DNA from: Merismopedia glauca CCAP 1448/3
GTDB taxonomy: Bacteria > Cyanobacteriota > Cyanobacteriia > Cyanobacteriales > CCAP-1448
Direction of reading: 5' to 3'
DNA: 42,735 nt
Assembly (NCBI RefSeq): GCF_003003775.1
Contig: NZ_PVWJ01000035.1
Coordinates: 1-42,735 of the forward strand
The notes under the pieces were generated by a model. The model worked only from the letters and a program-made list of their open reading frames with translations. It ran no database searches and had not been told where the DNA came from. Of this stretch, positions 7,309-15,128 are shown piece after piece; the first letter of the stretch is position 1, and every line of letters starts with the position of its first letter. The translations under genes were made by a program, and so were the position numbers.

Positions 7309-9618
7309 TTATGGTTGCAGGCGTGCGATCGCACTGTGAATGTTCGTAATTTCGTAGGCAATTTGATCCAGACCAGTGGAAATTGGCGTGCGTTCTCGAA
7401 CGGCTTGCAAAGTGTGGGTTGGGGTGTCTGGATCGGTGGCAAACTCTGAGGCTCGATCGGCATGAAGTTGTTCAATATGGTCATGAATTGCTTCAAGGTA
7501 ACGATCTAAGTCAGGTAAAGGCTGGGGTGACTGCTTCTGTGGCAAGGAATCGGCTACGTTTTCTAAAACCTGGACAATTGCATTGGCAAATTCCTGGAAA
7601 TCAAGACATTGGTACTCTCCCCTCAATTCTTGACGGTGTTCTGCCAGGGCTGTCACCGAATTGAAGAAGCGGCGAATGTAAAATATTAGGGCGATCGTTG
7701 GTTCAACGTTGCCCTGGATATGACGAGGTTCGCTAAACAACCGTTGAGATGCTGCTGCGGTGTTGGTGTTCTCTAGCGCCGCCTGACGACGTAGGGGGGC
7801 GATCGCCTCAGCAGCTAAGCCTTGACTGGGATGGAGATACGTGGCAATCACCTGCTGAAAGTAAGCCAGATTAGCTCGAATCGTCGTTTCCAATTGAGCA
7901 GGTAACTGTTGCCGTTCCCAACGGGGAAACAGCAGATAGCTGCCGAGTAACGCTAATACGCCTCCAGCCAGACTATCGGCAATCCGCATGATGCCAATCT
8001 CCCACCCACCTTGACTTGTCACATTCAGCAGCAAGATAATTGCAGGTGTCAGTAGCATCACAAACAGACTAAAGCTGAGGGGTCGGACTGCCACCGCCGT
8101 CATGAGCAGCAGCAGGAGGCAACCCCCAATTATCCAAGGATTGTGAATCAGGGTCACAATTGCAATCCCAATGATGCCTCCTAACACTGTACCCATTACC
8201 CTCTGGAACGCAGTCTGAGAGGTGCCACCATAGTTGGGCTTTAAAGCAACAACGGCGGTGAGGGGAATCCAGTACCCTCTGGGAATTTGCAATAGAGAGG
8301 TGAGTACTTCTGCCAGCGTAGCTACGATTGCCAGCCGCAGAGCATGACGAAAGAGGACAGAGTGAACCGTCAGATTATTGCGTAGGGGTTCAAGAATTGA
8401 TGAAAAGGCAGGTAGCTGAGGAGGAGCGACTCTTAGAGGACTAGCTTGGTGATTGTCCGGCTGAGTGATTCTGCTTGCCTCTCCTCGCCGTAAGGTAGCG
8501 ATTAGTTCTGCATCAGAATAAACCTGCTCTGCCAGCCGTGCCAGGGTAGTGGAGATCTTGCTGAGGCTAGTTAATGCTGTATAGTCATCTGGTTGAACCG
8601 CAATGGTGCGCTGATTCAACCGCGTGCGTAAGGTTTGCTGTTGGTGGTTTAGGGCTTCGAGCGATCGATTGAGATCCCCTAGATGAATAGAGGATTTGCC
8701 GTTTGAGATTGCTGCTGACAGCCCTTTTAGAGCAGAGGCTAACTGTTCCATTCCTTGCTGAATGTCTGACTGTAACAGCCCAAATAGTGGATGATCGGAC
8801 GCAATTACGACCTGTTCTACTAACACCACGACCGAATTCGCCATCACCGGAGTATCCTCAATTAAGATCAGTAATTGGTTGGCTGGCAGATTGGCAGATC
8901 TTTGAGCAGTCCACGCCGCCGACCAACGGTCGCGAGCAAAACTCAACGCCTGAGTAAAATTATCCTGGGCTTGCAAGAAGCGGGTTAACTGTACACGGCT
9001 ATAGCCTGGGTAAGTTACTCGCCCCTTGGCTGAGTCAACCAACTGACTTAATGCGTCATAACAGTTGGCAACCGATTGAACCACAGGCTTGTAAGGATGC
9101 AGTTTCCATATCCCTAGCGAAAGCACTGTAGACCAGATCCCACCAGCTAAACAGAGGCTGCACTGCTGGAATACTGTAGACCAATCAGGAAATGTGGCAA
9201 ATCTTGCCAGTGCAACGATAAACATAATCGATGCAATCAGACTGATGGATGATGCCGCTTGACCAAATAGACCGACAAAGCCTGCCAAAAACATCACCAG
9301 AAACGTGGTCAGAAGTGACAGCCAAAGGGTGCCATAAACCAGATTGGCAAGGAACAGCATGGCTGTAATGGCGATCGCTGCCACGAACTTTGCCGTTGCT
9401 TGCTGGCGATATATGCCCTCTACATTAACCAACCCCACAAACCAGGCTCCCAGGATCGCGATCGCGCTGGCTGTCGGATGCCCCATCAAGATTCCAACCC
9501 CCAGTGGACCTAGAACTGATACCAGGGCACGTAAACTGGCAGCAATAGCAGGCTTACCTGGTTTGAGTTCAAACTGCTGTACCAGCCAGTTCAGCAATTT
9601 TTGAAATTTAGAGAGCAT
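7309..9618 (-). CDS. FUSC-family inner membrane protein (putative efflux)
   Basis: The 769-residue protein has the FUSC/YccS layout: a first block of about six membrane segments (about 25-175), a long soluble region (about 180-425), a second block of about six segments (about 430-560) and a soluble C-terminal helical part. The RGYWIPLTAVVALKPNYG stretch at the start of the second block is the family signature. FUSC proteins include aromatic-acid exporters and fusaric-acid resistance pumps; the substrate here is unknown. AAAGG lies about seven bases before the ATG. The intergenic DNA between it and the PII-like gene (6992-7308) has no feature I recognise. Residues near the C-terminus are low in hydrophobicity and likely cytoplasmic. 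Confidence 0.85.
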   Translation of the reverse strand: MLSKFQKLLNWLVQQFELKPGKPAIAASLRALVSVLGPLGVGILMGHPTASAIAILGAWFVGLVNVEGIYRQQATAKFVAAIAITAMLFLANLVYGTLWLSLLTTFLVMFLAGFVGLFGQAASSISLIASIMFIVALARFATFPDWSTVFQQCSLCLAGGIWSTVLSLGIWKLHPYKPVVQSVANCYDALSQLVDSAKGRVTYPGYSRVQLTRFLQAQDNFTQALSFARDRWSAAWTAQRSANLPANQLLILIEDTPVMANSVVVLVEQVVIASDHPLFGLLQSDIQQGMEQLASALKGLSAAISNGKSSIHLGDLNRSLEALNHQQQTLRTRLNQRTIAVQPDDYTALTSLSKISTTLARLAEQVYSDAELIATLRRGEASRITQPDNHQASPLRVAPPQLPAFSSILEPLRNNLTVHSVLFRHALRLAIVATLAEVLTSLLQIPRGYWIPLTAVVALKPNYGGTSQTAFQRVMGTVLGGIIGIAIVTLIHNPWIIGGCLLLLLMTAVAVRPLSFSLFVMLLTPAIILLLNVTSQGGWEIGIMRIADSLAGGVLALLGSYLLFPRWERQQLPAQLETTIRANLAYFQQVIATYLHPSQGLAAEAIAPLRRQAALENTNTAAASQRLFSEPRHIQGNVEPTIALIFYIRRFFNSVTALAEHRQELRGEYQCLDFQEFANAIVQVLENVADSLPQKQSPQPLPDLDRYLEAIHDHIEQLHADRASEFATDPDTPTHTLQAVRERTPISTGLDQIAYEITNIHSAIARLQP

Positions 9619-9760
9619 TATTTCTACCTTTGATACTCTCGGCGGCGGTTGGCGAAGCCTGCAAAAAGCATAGCCGCGAGATTATGGCATCTACAGACAT
9701 TAGACTATCTGCTTTACGCTTTTTTTTGCTAAAAAGTCATTAAACTACGAAATACCTTCA

Positions 9761-10783
9761 CTAGTTCTGGGTTGGATCGTCACCAACTTGAATGATTAAC
9801 TTGCCAAAGTTCTGCCCTTGCAGTAAACCAATAAAGGACTGGGGCGCTTTTTCTAAACCTTTGACCACATCTTCTTTGTACTTGAGCTTGCCTGCCCGCA
9901 ACCACTGAGCAACATCATTGATAAACTCTGCCTGACGTTCCTGATAATCGCCAACCAGAAATCCTTTGATCAGCGCACGTTTAACCAGTAGTGGCATCAA
10001 ATTAGGACCATAAGATGGATTTTCGGCATTGTATTGCGAGATCAAACCCACCAGAGGAATTCTCGCTCCCAAATTAATATGTTGCAACACTGCTTCCAGA
10101 ATCGGACCTGCTGTATTATCAACGTAAACATCAATTCCATTTGGGCAAGCAGCTTTCAAGGCTGAACTTAGGTCTTTAGTTTTGCGGTTAATGCAGGCAT
10201 CAAACCCTAATTCATTCACAATGTAATCACATTTTTCATCAGTGCCAACAACACCCACTGCCCTACAGCCCTTGATTTTGGCAATTTGACCCGCAACTGC
10301 ACCAACAGCACCAGAGGCAGCAGAAACCACAACCGTTTCACCTGGTTTAGCTTGTCCCACATCTAACAGCGCAAAATAGGCTGTCATTCCAGGCATCCCT
10401 GTAATCCCTAATGCATAGGAGATAGGTACTTGATTGGGGTCAATTTTTCTCAAGGTTTCGCCCTTGGCGATCCCATAGGTTTGCCAACCGTCATACCCCA
10501 GCACAAAGTCTCCAACTGAGAATAAAGGATGGTTTGATTTCACTACCTGACTGACGGTGCTACCCACCATCACCTTGCCTAACTCGACTGGATCTGCATA
10601 GGACTCGCGATCGCTCATTCGCCCTCGCATATACGGATCTAGAGATAGGTAAATAGTGCGGTTGAGTACTTCTCCCTGTCCTAGTTCTGGAATGGCAGTT
10701 TCGACCAAGGCAAAATCCTTCTCTATTGGTTCTCCTGTGGGGCGACTTTTGAGCAGGATTTGTTGATTGATTGACCCAAACAT
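9761..10783 (-). CDS. NADP-dependent MDR-family oxidoreductase
   Basis: Starting at the ATG at 10783 (AGGAG six bases upstream) gives 340 residues; an upstream Met would add 18 codons without a better site. This is the zinc-free medium-chain dehydrogenase/reductase group that includes leukotriene B4 dehydrogenase/prostaglandin reductase and curcumin reductase, which reduce the double bond of alpha,beta-unsaturated ketones with NADPH. Visible signatures are LDPYMRGRM, GITGMPGMTAYF and the nucleotide-binding VVSAASGAVGAVAGQIAK, then YVDNTAG and ALIKGFLVGDY. Zinc ligands are absent, as expected. Probably cytosolic detoxification of reactive carbonyls; the real substrate cannot be told. The next gene upstream on the same strand is also a detoxification enzyme. 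Confidence 0.92.
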   Translation of the reverse strand: MFGSINQQILLKSRPTGEPIEKDFALVETAIPELGQGEVLNRTIYLSLDPYMRGRMSDRESYADPVELGKVMVGSTVSQVVKSNHPLFSVGDFVLGYDGWQTYGIAKGETLRKIDPNQVPISYALGITGMPGMTAYFALLDVGQAKPGETVVVSAASGAVGAVAGQIAKIKGCRAVGVVGTDEKCDYIVNELGFDACINRKTKDLSSALKAACPNGIDVYVDNTAGPILEAVLQHINLGARIPLVGLISQYNAENPSYGPNLMPLLVKRALIKGFLVGDYQERQAEFINDVAQWLRAGKLKYKEDVVKGLEKAPQSFIGLLQGQNFGKLIIQVGDDPTQN

Positions 10784-11061
10784 GGATGACTCCTGTAATA
10801 CCAAATTTTCATGGGAATATACTTCACCATAGAACAACCTACTCTCTCATAACGATTTTCAATTAGGTGGACTAACGTGAGGTTAAAAATAAATTTCTCA
10901 GAAAATTTAGCAATAAAGCCATATAAGATATGTTATGGCCTTCAAGTCATAAATAATAACTCTAAAAATCAAAATTAGCTCTAAAATGCGATTTAATTCA
11001 GCTTGCCAACCATATACTGTCTCTTAGAAAAATTATAGTTGACCCGCAAAAAAAAGACGCT

Positions 11062-12027
11062 TCACACCGATGATAGTGTGCGATCGCTTAGTCGATGGCG
11101 ATCGTGCCGTTCGTCAAAATCGATAATTGGCCCCTTTGGCACAATTCGATTGGGATTAATATCGGTCATACTCATGTAATAACCGCGCTTAATATAGTCT
11201 AGATTGCACGTCGCTTTGAACTCAGGACGCTGATACAGATCCTTGAGATAATTCCAGAGGTTCGGATAGTCAATAATTCGCCGCAAATTGCACTTAAAGT
11301 GACCGTGATACACTGAGTCGAAACGATACAGGGTGGCAAACATACAAATATCAGCTTCAGTGAGGCTAGAGCCGCATAAATAGCGCTGTTGGCTCAGAGT
11401 AGTTTCCCATCGATCTAAACTCTCGAATAGTTCAGTCACCGCCTCTTCGTAGGCTGTTTGGTCTGTCGCAAAACCAGCACGATATACACCAGCATTGATT
11501 GGCAGATAAATTGCATCGATCGTTTCATCAATCTTCTGTTGTAAATCGGGTGGATATAAGTCTACTTTCTGCGTTGCTAATTCTGCAAACTCTACGTCAA
11601 ACATCCGCATGATTTCGCGAGATTCATTGTTGACGATGGTTTGAGTTTGTTTGTCCCACAACACCGGAACAGTGACTCTTCCGGTATATTTGGGATTGGC
11701 TTTCAGATAAATCTCTGGCAAATATTGAGCGTGATTCACCGAGTCAGAGAACCTCCAGCCCTGGTCGCCTAGAATCAGATCGGCAATAGAAACTGAGATG
11801 GCATTATTCAACCCTTTAAGTTCTCGCATAATTAAGGTGCGATGCGCCCACGGACACCCCAAGGAAACATAGAGGTGATAGCGTCCTGCTTCTGCCTTAA
11901 ACCCGCTCACTCCATCTGCTGTCACCCGATCTCGAAACGTTGTTGGTGTCTCATTGAACTTACCGCTCTGATTTTGCTTGTTAAAATCGGTTGTCCATTT
12001 GCCTTGGATCATTATTCCAGATGCCAT
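11062..12027 (-). CDS. Glutathionyl-hydroquinone reductase (Xi-class GST, YqjG/ECM4 type)
   Basis: A 321-residue protein with the Xi-class glutathione-transferase layout: a thioredoxin-like N-terminal domain with the catalytic Cys58 in the CPWAHR motif, then an all-helical C-terminal domain. NNESREIMRMFD and EADICMFATLYRFDSVY are family hallmarks. Xi-class enzymes remove glutathione from glutathionyl-hydroquinones, recycling quinones trapped by glutathione, and act in the cytosol. AGGAGA is placed six bases before the ATG. The C-terminal tail contains the NPNRIVPKGP segment typical of the family. It sits about 280 bases upstream of the MDR reductase on the same strand, so the pair may belong to one stress regulon, though a shared transcript is not shown. 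Confidence 0.93.
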   Translation of the reverse strand: MASGIMIQGKWTTDFNKQNQSGKFNETPTTFRDRVTADGVSGFKAEAGRYHLYVSLGCPWAHRTLIMRELKGLNNAISVSIADLILGDQGWRFSDSVNHAQYLPEIYLKANPKYTGRVTVPVLWDKQTQTIVNNESREIMRMFDVEFAELATQKVDLYPPDLQQKIDETIDAIYLPINAGVYRAGFATDQTAYEEAVTELFESLDRWETTLSQQRYLCGSSLTEADICMFATLYRFDSVYHGHFKCNLRRIIDYPNLWNYLKDLYQRPEFKATCNLDYIKRGYYMSMTDINPNRIVPKGPIIDFDERHDRHRLSDRTLSSV

Positions 12028-12178
12028 CGTTCTCTCCTAGTCATACTTTTGTAGATTTTTACTAAAATATCTGGTTATTACTCATTAGGTTGAAAGTCTT
12101 GTCCGCTTCCGTTTTCGTAGTCAAGAGGAGGTAATGAGTGAGGGCTTGTACCCAGCCAGCTTTCTCAGGTTAGAGGGC

Positions 12179-12205
12179 ATAAATCTGGTAAAAAGGCAGA
12201 TTTAT
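12179..12205. terminator. Hairpin downstream of the DUF7219 gene
   Basis: ATAAATCTG and CAGATTTAT form a perfect nine-base stem around the loop GTAAAAAGG. It lies 35 bases beyond the stop of the DUF7219 gene (minus strand). The stem is AT-rich and not followed by a clear T-run, so it may be a weak terminator or an RNA end-protecting hairpin. Confidence 0.4.
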
Positions 12206-12239
12206 CAAACTTCCTGCGGTGCCGTAAGGCAAGGGCTGG

Positions 12240-12476
12240 TTATCTCCGGTCAATACCTATACCTAATTCCTGCTTACTGCGCTTCAAGCTTTTCCACAAA
12301 CACTTGATTTGCTGATAGGAATCTTCAGGAGAAAGTTTGCCATTAGTTTCTAAATTGGAGATGTAACTTACTTTTTGGGAAAATTCCTGTAAATTGGCGT
12401 TAAAAACTAAGTTTTCTGGCTTTAATTCTCCTCGATATCGAGTACGAGGAAACAAGAAATCAGAGCGGTCTATCAT
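12240..12476 (-). CDS. Small conserved cyanobacterial protein (DUF7219 type)
   Basis: The 78-residue protein has the conserved pattern FLFPRTRYRGELKPENLVFN, then LQEFSQKVSYISNLETNGK, then LSPEDSYQQIKCLWKSLKRS. This block is shared by a family of short cyanobacterial proteins of unknown function. GAGGAAG lies seven bases before the ATG, a strong site that fixes the start. The composition suggests a soluble, largely helical protein with a basic C-terminus. No catalytic motif is evident. It lies between the Crp/Fnr regulator and the glutathionyl-hydroquinone reductase gene on the same strand, but the gaps (about 210-250 bases) argue for separate promoters. Confidence 0.8.
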   Translation of the reverse strand: MIDRSDFLFPRTRYRGELKPENLVFNANLQEFSQKVSYISNLETNGKLSPEDSYQQIKCLWKSLKRSKQELGIGIDRR

Positions 12477-12723
12477 GGCGATCTTCCTCTGCCATCAGTA
12501 TGTAATTCTGTTTTAACTGATTGCTAAGGGGATGTCTCCTACCCTTTTGGGTAGTTTTATTTTTGGGGTTTTCAAGTCAAATTTAGACTGTCAGAAGTAG
12601 TCTTGACAATTCATTAAACACCAACTTTTTCTGCAATATGGTATATCTTTGTGGCGATGCTTATAGGTTTGCAGAGTACGAATAAAAGAATTAGCGTTCC
12701 AGCTTATCTTGAACTCAGGTTAT

Positions 12724-13311
12724 TTAGATCTCATAATGCCATAGTTCATCTTCCTTAAGTACAATTCGTTGTAGTTGCAGGCGTTGAATTAATCCCTGTT
12801 CTTCAAGTTTTCCCAAGATCCGAGTTACTGTCACGCGGGTAGTTCCCAACATTTCTGCCAGATCGTGATGAGTAAGACGCAAGTCAATCAGGTTACCAGT
12901 TTCCACCGCACGCCCAAACCGCTTTCCCAGCCACACCAGTAGTTTGACCAACATCATATCTACACGGCGGTAGCTGCGAATGACAATTAATGCTTCGATT
13001 TGTTGCAGGTGATTCAGAAGCCACTCACTGCGAATTTGTTCATTCTCCAAGGGTAAAAGGGAAGCTTGAACATGGGTTAGAGATTCAATCTGGTAGGGGT
13101 CGAGTGTCGATAAGGCTTTGCCTACTAAATCGCCAGGACCCCATAGCCCAGTGGTCACTAGGGTTCCATCTTCTAGCCAAGTGAAGGTTCGGACTACCCC
13201 AGTTTCGATTTTCCAGAGGTAGTTATTCTTAAGGGGTAAGGGCGATCGCAAAGAAAAGTTTTCCTGATACAGTGCAGTCCCCAAGGTTTGGGAAGGTAAA
13301 ACAGTAGACAC
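12724..13311 (-). CDS. Crp/Fnr-family transcription regulator
   Basis: A 195-residue regulator. The N-terminal half is a shortened cyclic-nucleotide-binding-like barrel (YLWKIETGVVRTFTWLEDG, then LWGPGDLVGKALS), followed by the dimer helix and a C-terminal winged helix-turn-helix (LRLTHHDLAEMLGTTRVTVTR, split here as LTHHDLAEMLGT and TRVTVTRILGKLEEQG). The recognition-helix pattern is typical of the cyanobacterial Crp/NtcA branch, but the barrel lacks a recognisable cAMP-binding RxS cassette, so the ligand is unknown. The start is a GTG without a Shine-Dalgarno site; no good ATG exists nearby. A 28-base near-palindrome lies 21 bases upstream (13332-13359) between this gene and the divergent amidohydrolase, suggesting autoregulation. 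Confidence 0.9.
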   Translation of the reverse strand: MSTVLPSQTLGTALYQENFSLRSPLPLKNNYLWKIETGVVRTFTWLEDGTLVTTGLWGPGDLVGKALSTLDPYQIESLTHVQASLLPLENEQIRSEWLLNHLQQIEALIVIRSYRRVDMMLVKLLVWLGKRFGRAVETGNLIDLRLTHHDLAEMLGTTRVTVTRILGKLEEQGLIQRLQLQRIVLKEDELWHYEI

Positions 13312-13331
13312 AGATTTAAATACTATTTATT

Positions 13332-13359
13332 GATAGGATTACCGTAGTATAATCCTATC
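13332..13359. promoter_or_regulatory. Perfect 10-bp inverted repeat, candidate operator
   Basis: GATAGGATTA (13332-13341) and TAATCCTATC (13350-13359) are exact inverted repeats with an eight-base spacer. The site contains TATAAT at 13348-13353 on the plus strand, a possible -10 for the amidohydrolase gene. It sits between divergent genes, 21 bases from the Crp/Fnr-family start, which is where a dimeric regulator would bind. The half-site is unlike the classical Crp TGTGA or NtcA GTA boxes. Confidence 0.5.
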
Positions 13360-13534
13360 TGAATAAAAATTAAAGGTTAACGGTACTTACTGACGGGAGT
13401 TTAGACTAAAAAGACCAACAAAAGAAGCAGATCCTACAGGTGGCGAGGATTCATCGGTAATTAGTTTAGTGCCTCATTTGAGCGTTATCTTTAGAAAGAA
13501 GTGCTGGCGGTGACACTCTCCAGAATTAGGGATC

Positions 13535-14716
13535 ATGCTCGACGAAATTAAAAATATTGCAGAAAAGCTCGTACCACGTCTGATTGAAATTCGCCGTCAT
13601 ATCCATTCTCATCCAGAATTGAGCGGACAGGAGTATCAAACGGCTACTTATGTCGCTGGGGTACTGTCATCTTGTGGCATTCACGTCAAAGAGGCGGTAG
13701 GAAAAACTGGTTTGGTGGGAGAACTAAAGGGGAGTAGCGATCGCTCTGATTTTGTGGCGATTAGGGCGGATATGGATGCTTTACCCATTGTAGAACGAAC
13801 TGGGTTGGAGTTTACTTCTCGCTATCAGGGAATTATGCACGCTTGCGGTCACGATCTCCATACTACCGTAGGTTTGGGAACAGCAATGGTATTGTCTGGG
13901 TTATCAGAACCTTTAGCTGGAAACCTCCGCTTTCTGTTTCAACCAGCCGAAGAAATTGCTCAAGGTGCTAGTTGGATGGTAACTGATGGAGTCATGGAAA
14001 ATGTGGTAGCCATTTATGGGGTTCACGTATTTCCTTCGATTCCCGCAGGTTCAATTGGTATCCGTTATGGCGCGTTAACTGCTGCTGCTGATGACCTAAA
14101 AATTACAGTTATCGGCGAATCTGGTCACGGAGCGCGTCCACACGAAGCGATTGATGCTATTTGGATCGCCGCCCAAGTTATATCTAGTCTACAGCAAGCC
14201 ATTAGCCGGATGCAAAATCCCTTACATCCTGTAGTCTTAACCATTGGTAAAATCAATGGGGGAAGAGCGCCTAATGTGATCGCCGATCGCGTTGAGTTGG
14301 TAGGTACAGTGCGCTGTTTGCATCCCCAAACCCACGCAGAATTACCTGAGTGGATTGAGCAGATTGTGACAGATATTTGCCATACCTATGGGGCGAAATG
14401 TGAAATTAATTATCAAAGGGGAGTCCCTGGAGTTTATAACGATACAGGACTAACTCAGATTCTGGAAACCGCAGCTAAAGACGCTTGGGGAAGCGATCGC
14501 GTCTTAATCTTACCGGAACCGTCTTTGGGGGCAGAAGACTTCTCTGTGTACCTGCAACACGCCCCTGGAATGATGTTTCGCTTGGGAGTGGGATATCCAG
14601 ATAAACCCAATTATCCTCTCCATCATCCTCAGTTTGATGCGGATGAATCTTCAATTCTGACTGGGGTTGTGACTTTAGCTTATGCGGTTTATAAATACTA
14701 TCAACATTATTCTTAG
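13535..14716 (+). CDS. M20-family amidohydrolase (aminoacylase / hippurate hydrolase type)
   Basis: A 393-residue metal-dependent peptidase-like enzyme of the M20D group. Metal-binding and catalytic motifs are in place: ADMDALPI, MHACGHDLHT (Cys and His ligands), FQPAEEIAQGA with the catalytic Glu pair, the dimerisation-domain GESGHGARPHEAID, and the final His in PLHHPQFDADE. The group hydrolyses N-acyl amino acids, hippurate or auxin conjugates, in the cytosol; no signal peptide is seen. The substrate cannot be set from sequence. The gene starts at ATG 13535 without a strong ribosome-binding site, and is followed by an array of ATTGTTG heptamers. It diverges from the Crp/Fnr regulator, which may control it. 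Confidence 0.92.
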   Translation: MLDEIKNIAEKLVPRLIEIRRHIHSHPELSGQEYQTATYVAGVLSSCGIHVKEAVGKTGLVGELKGSSDRSDFVAIRADMDALPIVERTGLEFTSRYQGIMHACGHDLHTTVGLGTAMVLSGLSEPLAGNLRFLFQPAEEIAQGASWMVTDGVMENVVAIYGVHVFPSIPAGSIGIRYGALTAAADDLKITVIGESGHGARPHEAIDAIWIAAQVISSLQQAISRMQNPLHPVVLTIGKINGGRAPNVIADRVELVGTVRCLHPQTHAELPEWIEQIVTDICHTYGAKCEINYQRGVPGVYNDTGLTQILETAAKDAWGSDRVLILPEPSLGAEDFSVYLQHAPGMMFRLGVGYPDKPNYPLHHPQFDADESSILTGVVTLAYAVYKYYQHYS

Positions 14717-14719
14717 GGG

Positions 14720-14772
14720 ATTGTTGATTGTTGATTGTTGATTGTTGATTGTTGATTGTTGATTGTTGATTG
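14720..14772. repeat. ATTGTTG heptamer tandem array
   Basis: About seven and a half perfect copies of the heptamer ATTGTTG follow directly after the amidohydrolase stop codon. The same heptamer in the reverse direction occurs at 38849-38874. Heptanucleotide tandem repeats of this type are known in cyanobacteria and vary in copy number between strains. Confidence 0.85.
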
Positions 14773-14856
14773 CGTTTTTTTCTCCATTAGGTAGATAGGT
14801 TCTAGAACTGGGATTGTTAGAATTTTGGGTATGAGTAGCTAGGAGTAACAGTATTT

Positions 14857-15108
14857 ATGGCAGCATCTCAGCCTTTGAAAGACACAGAATTAGTAGATTG
14901 TGCTACAGCTAATGCTAAACAGGGAGTAGAAACTGCGGCTCATTTGTGCGGTTATGGTCAAGATTTAGCAGGTTTTCAAGCAGAATTGAAGAAGGCGTGC
15001 GATCGCATGGGGGTTCATTTTGAAGCAATTACCGATCTAATTACTCCCCAACGGTCTATCATTCAAGATGGCTTAGAAATTGCGCCTGATTCGGATACAC
15101 AGTTATAA
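14857..15108 (+). CDS. Small conserved cyanobacterial protein, unknown function
   Basis: An 83-residue soluble protein starting MAASQPLKDTELVDCATANA, with later motifs CGYGQDLAGFQAELKKACDRMG and LITPQRSIIQDG. I believe closely similar proteins occur in other cyanobacteria, but I know no named family. Predicted structure is mostly helical; two Cys residues (C15 and C31) flank the central helix and a third lies at about C48. AGGAG lies upstream of the ATG at a rather long 12-base spacing. It converges on the dimethylformamidase-like gene with 20 bases between stops. No function is proposed. Confidence 0.7.
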   Translation: MAASQPLKDTELVDCATANAKQGVETAAHLCGYGQDLAGFQAELKKACDRMGVHFEAITDLITPQRSIIQDGLEIAPDSDTQL

Positions 15109-15128
15109 ATATTGATTCCAGGGGCGAT

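Noticed and set aside
14720-14772. CRISPR-like array
   Set aside because: Pure seven-base tandem repeat with no spacers and no cas genes nearby.
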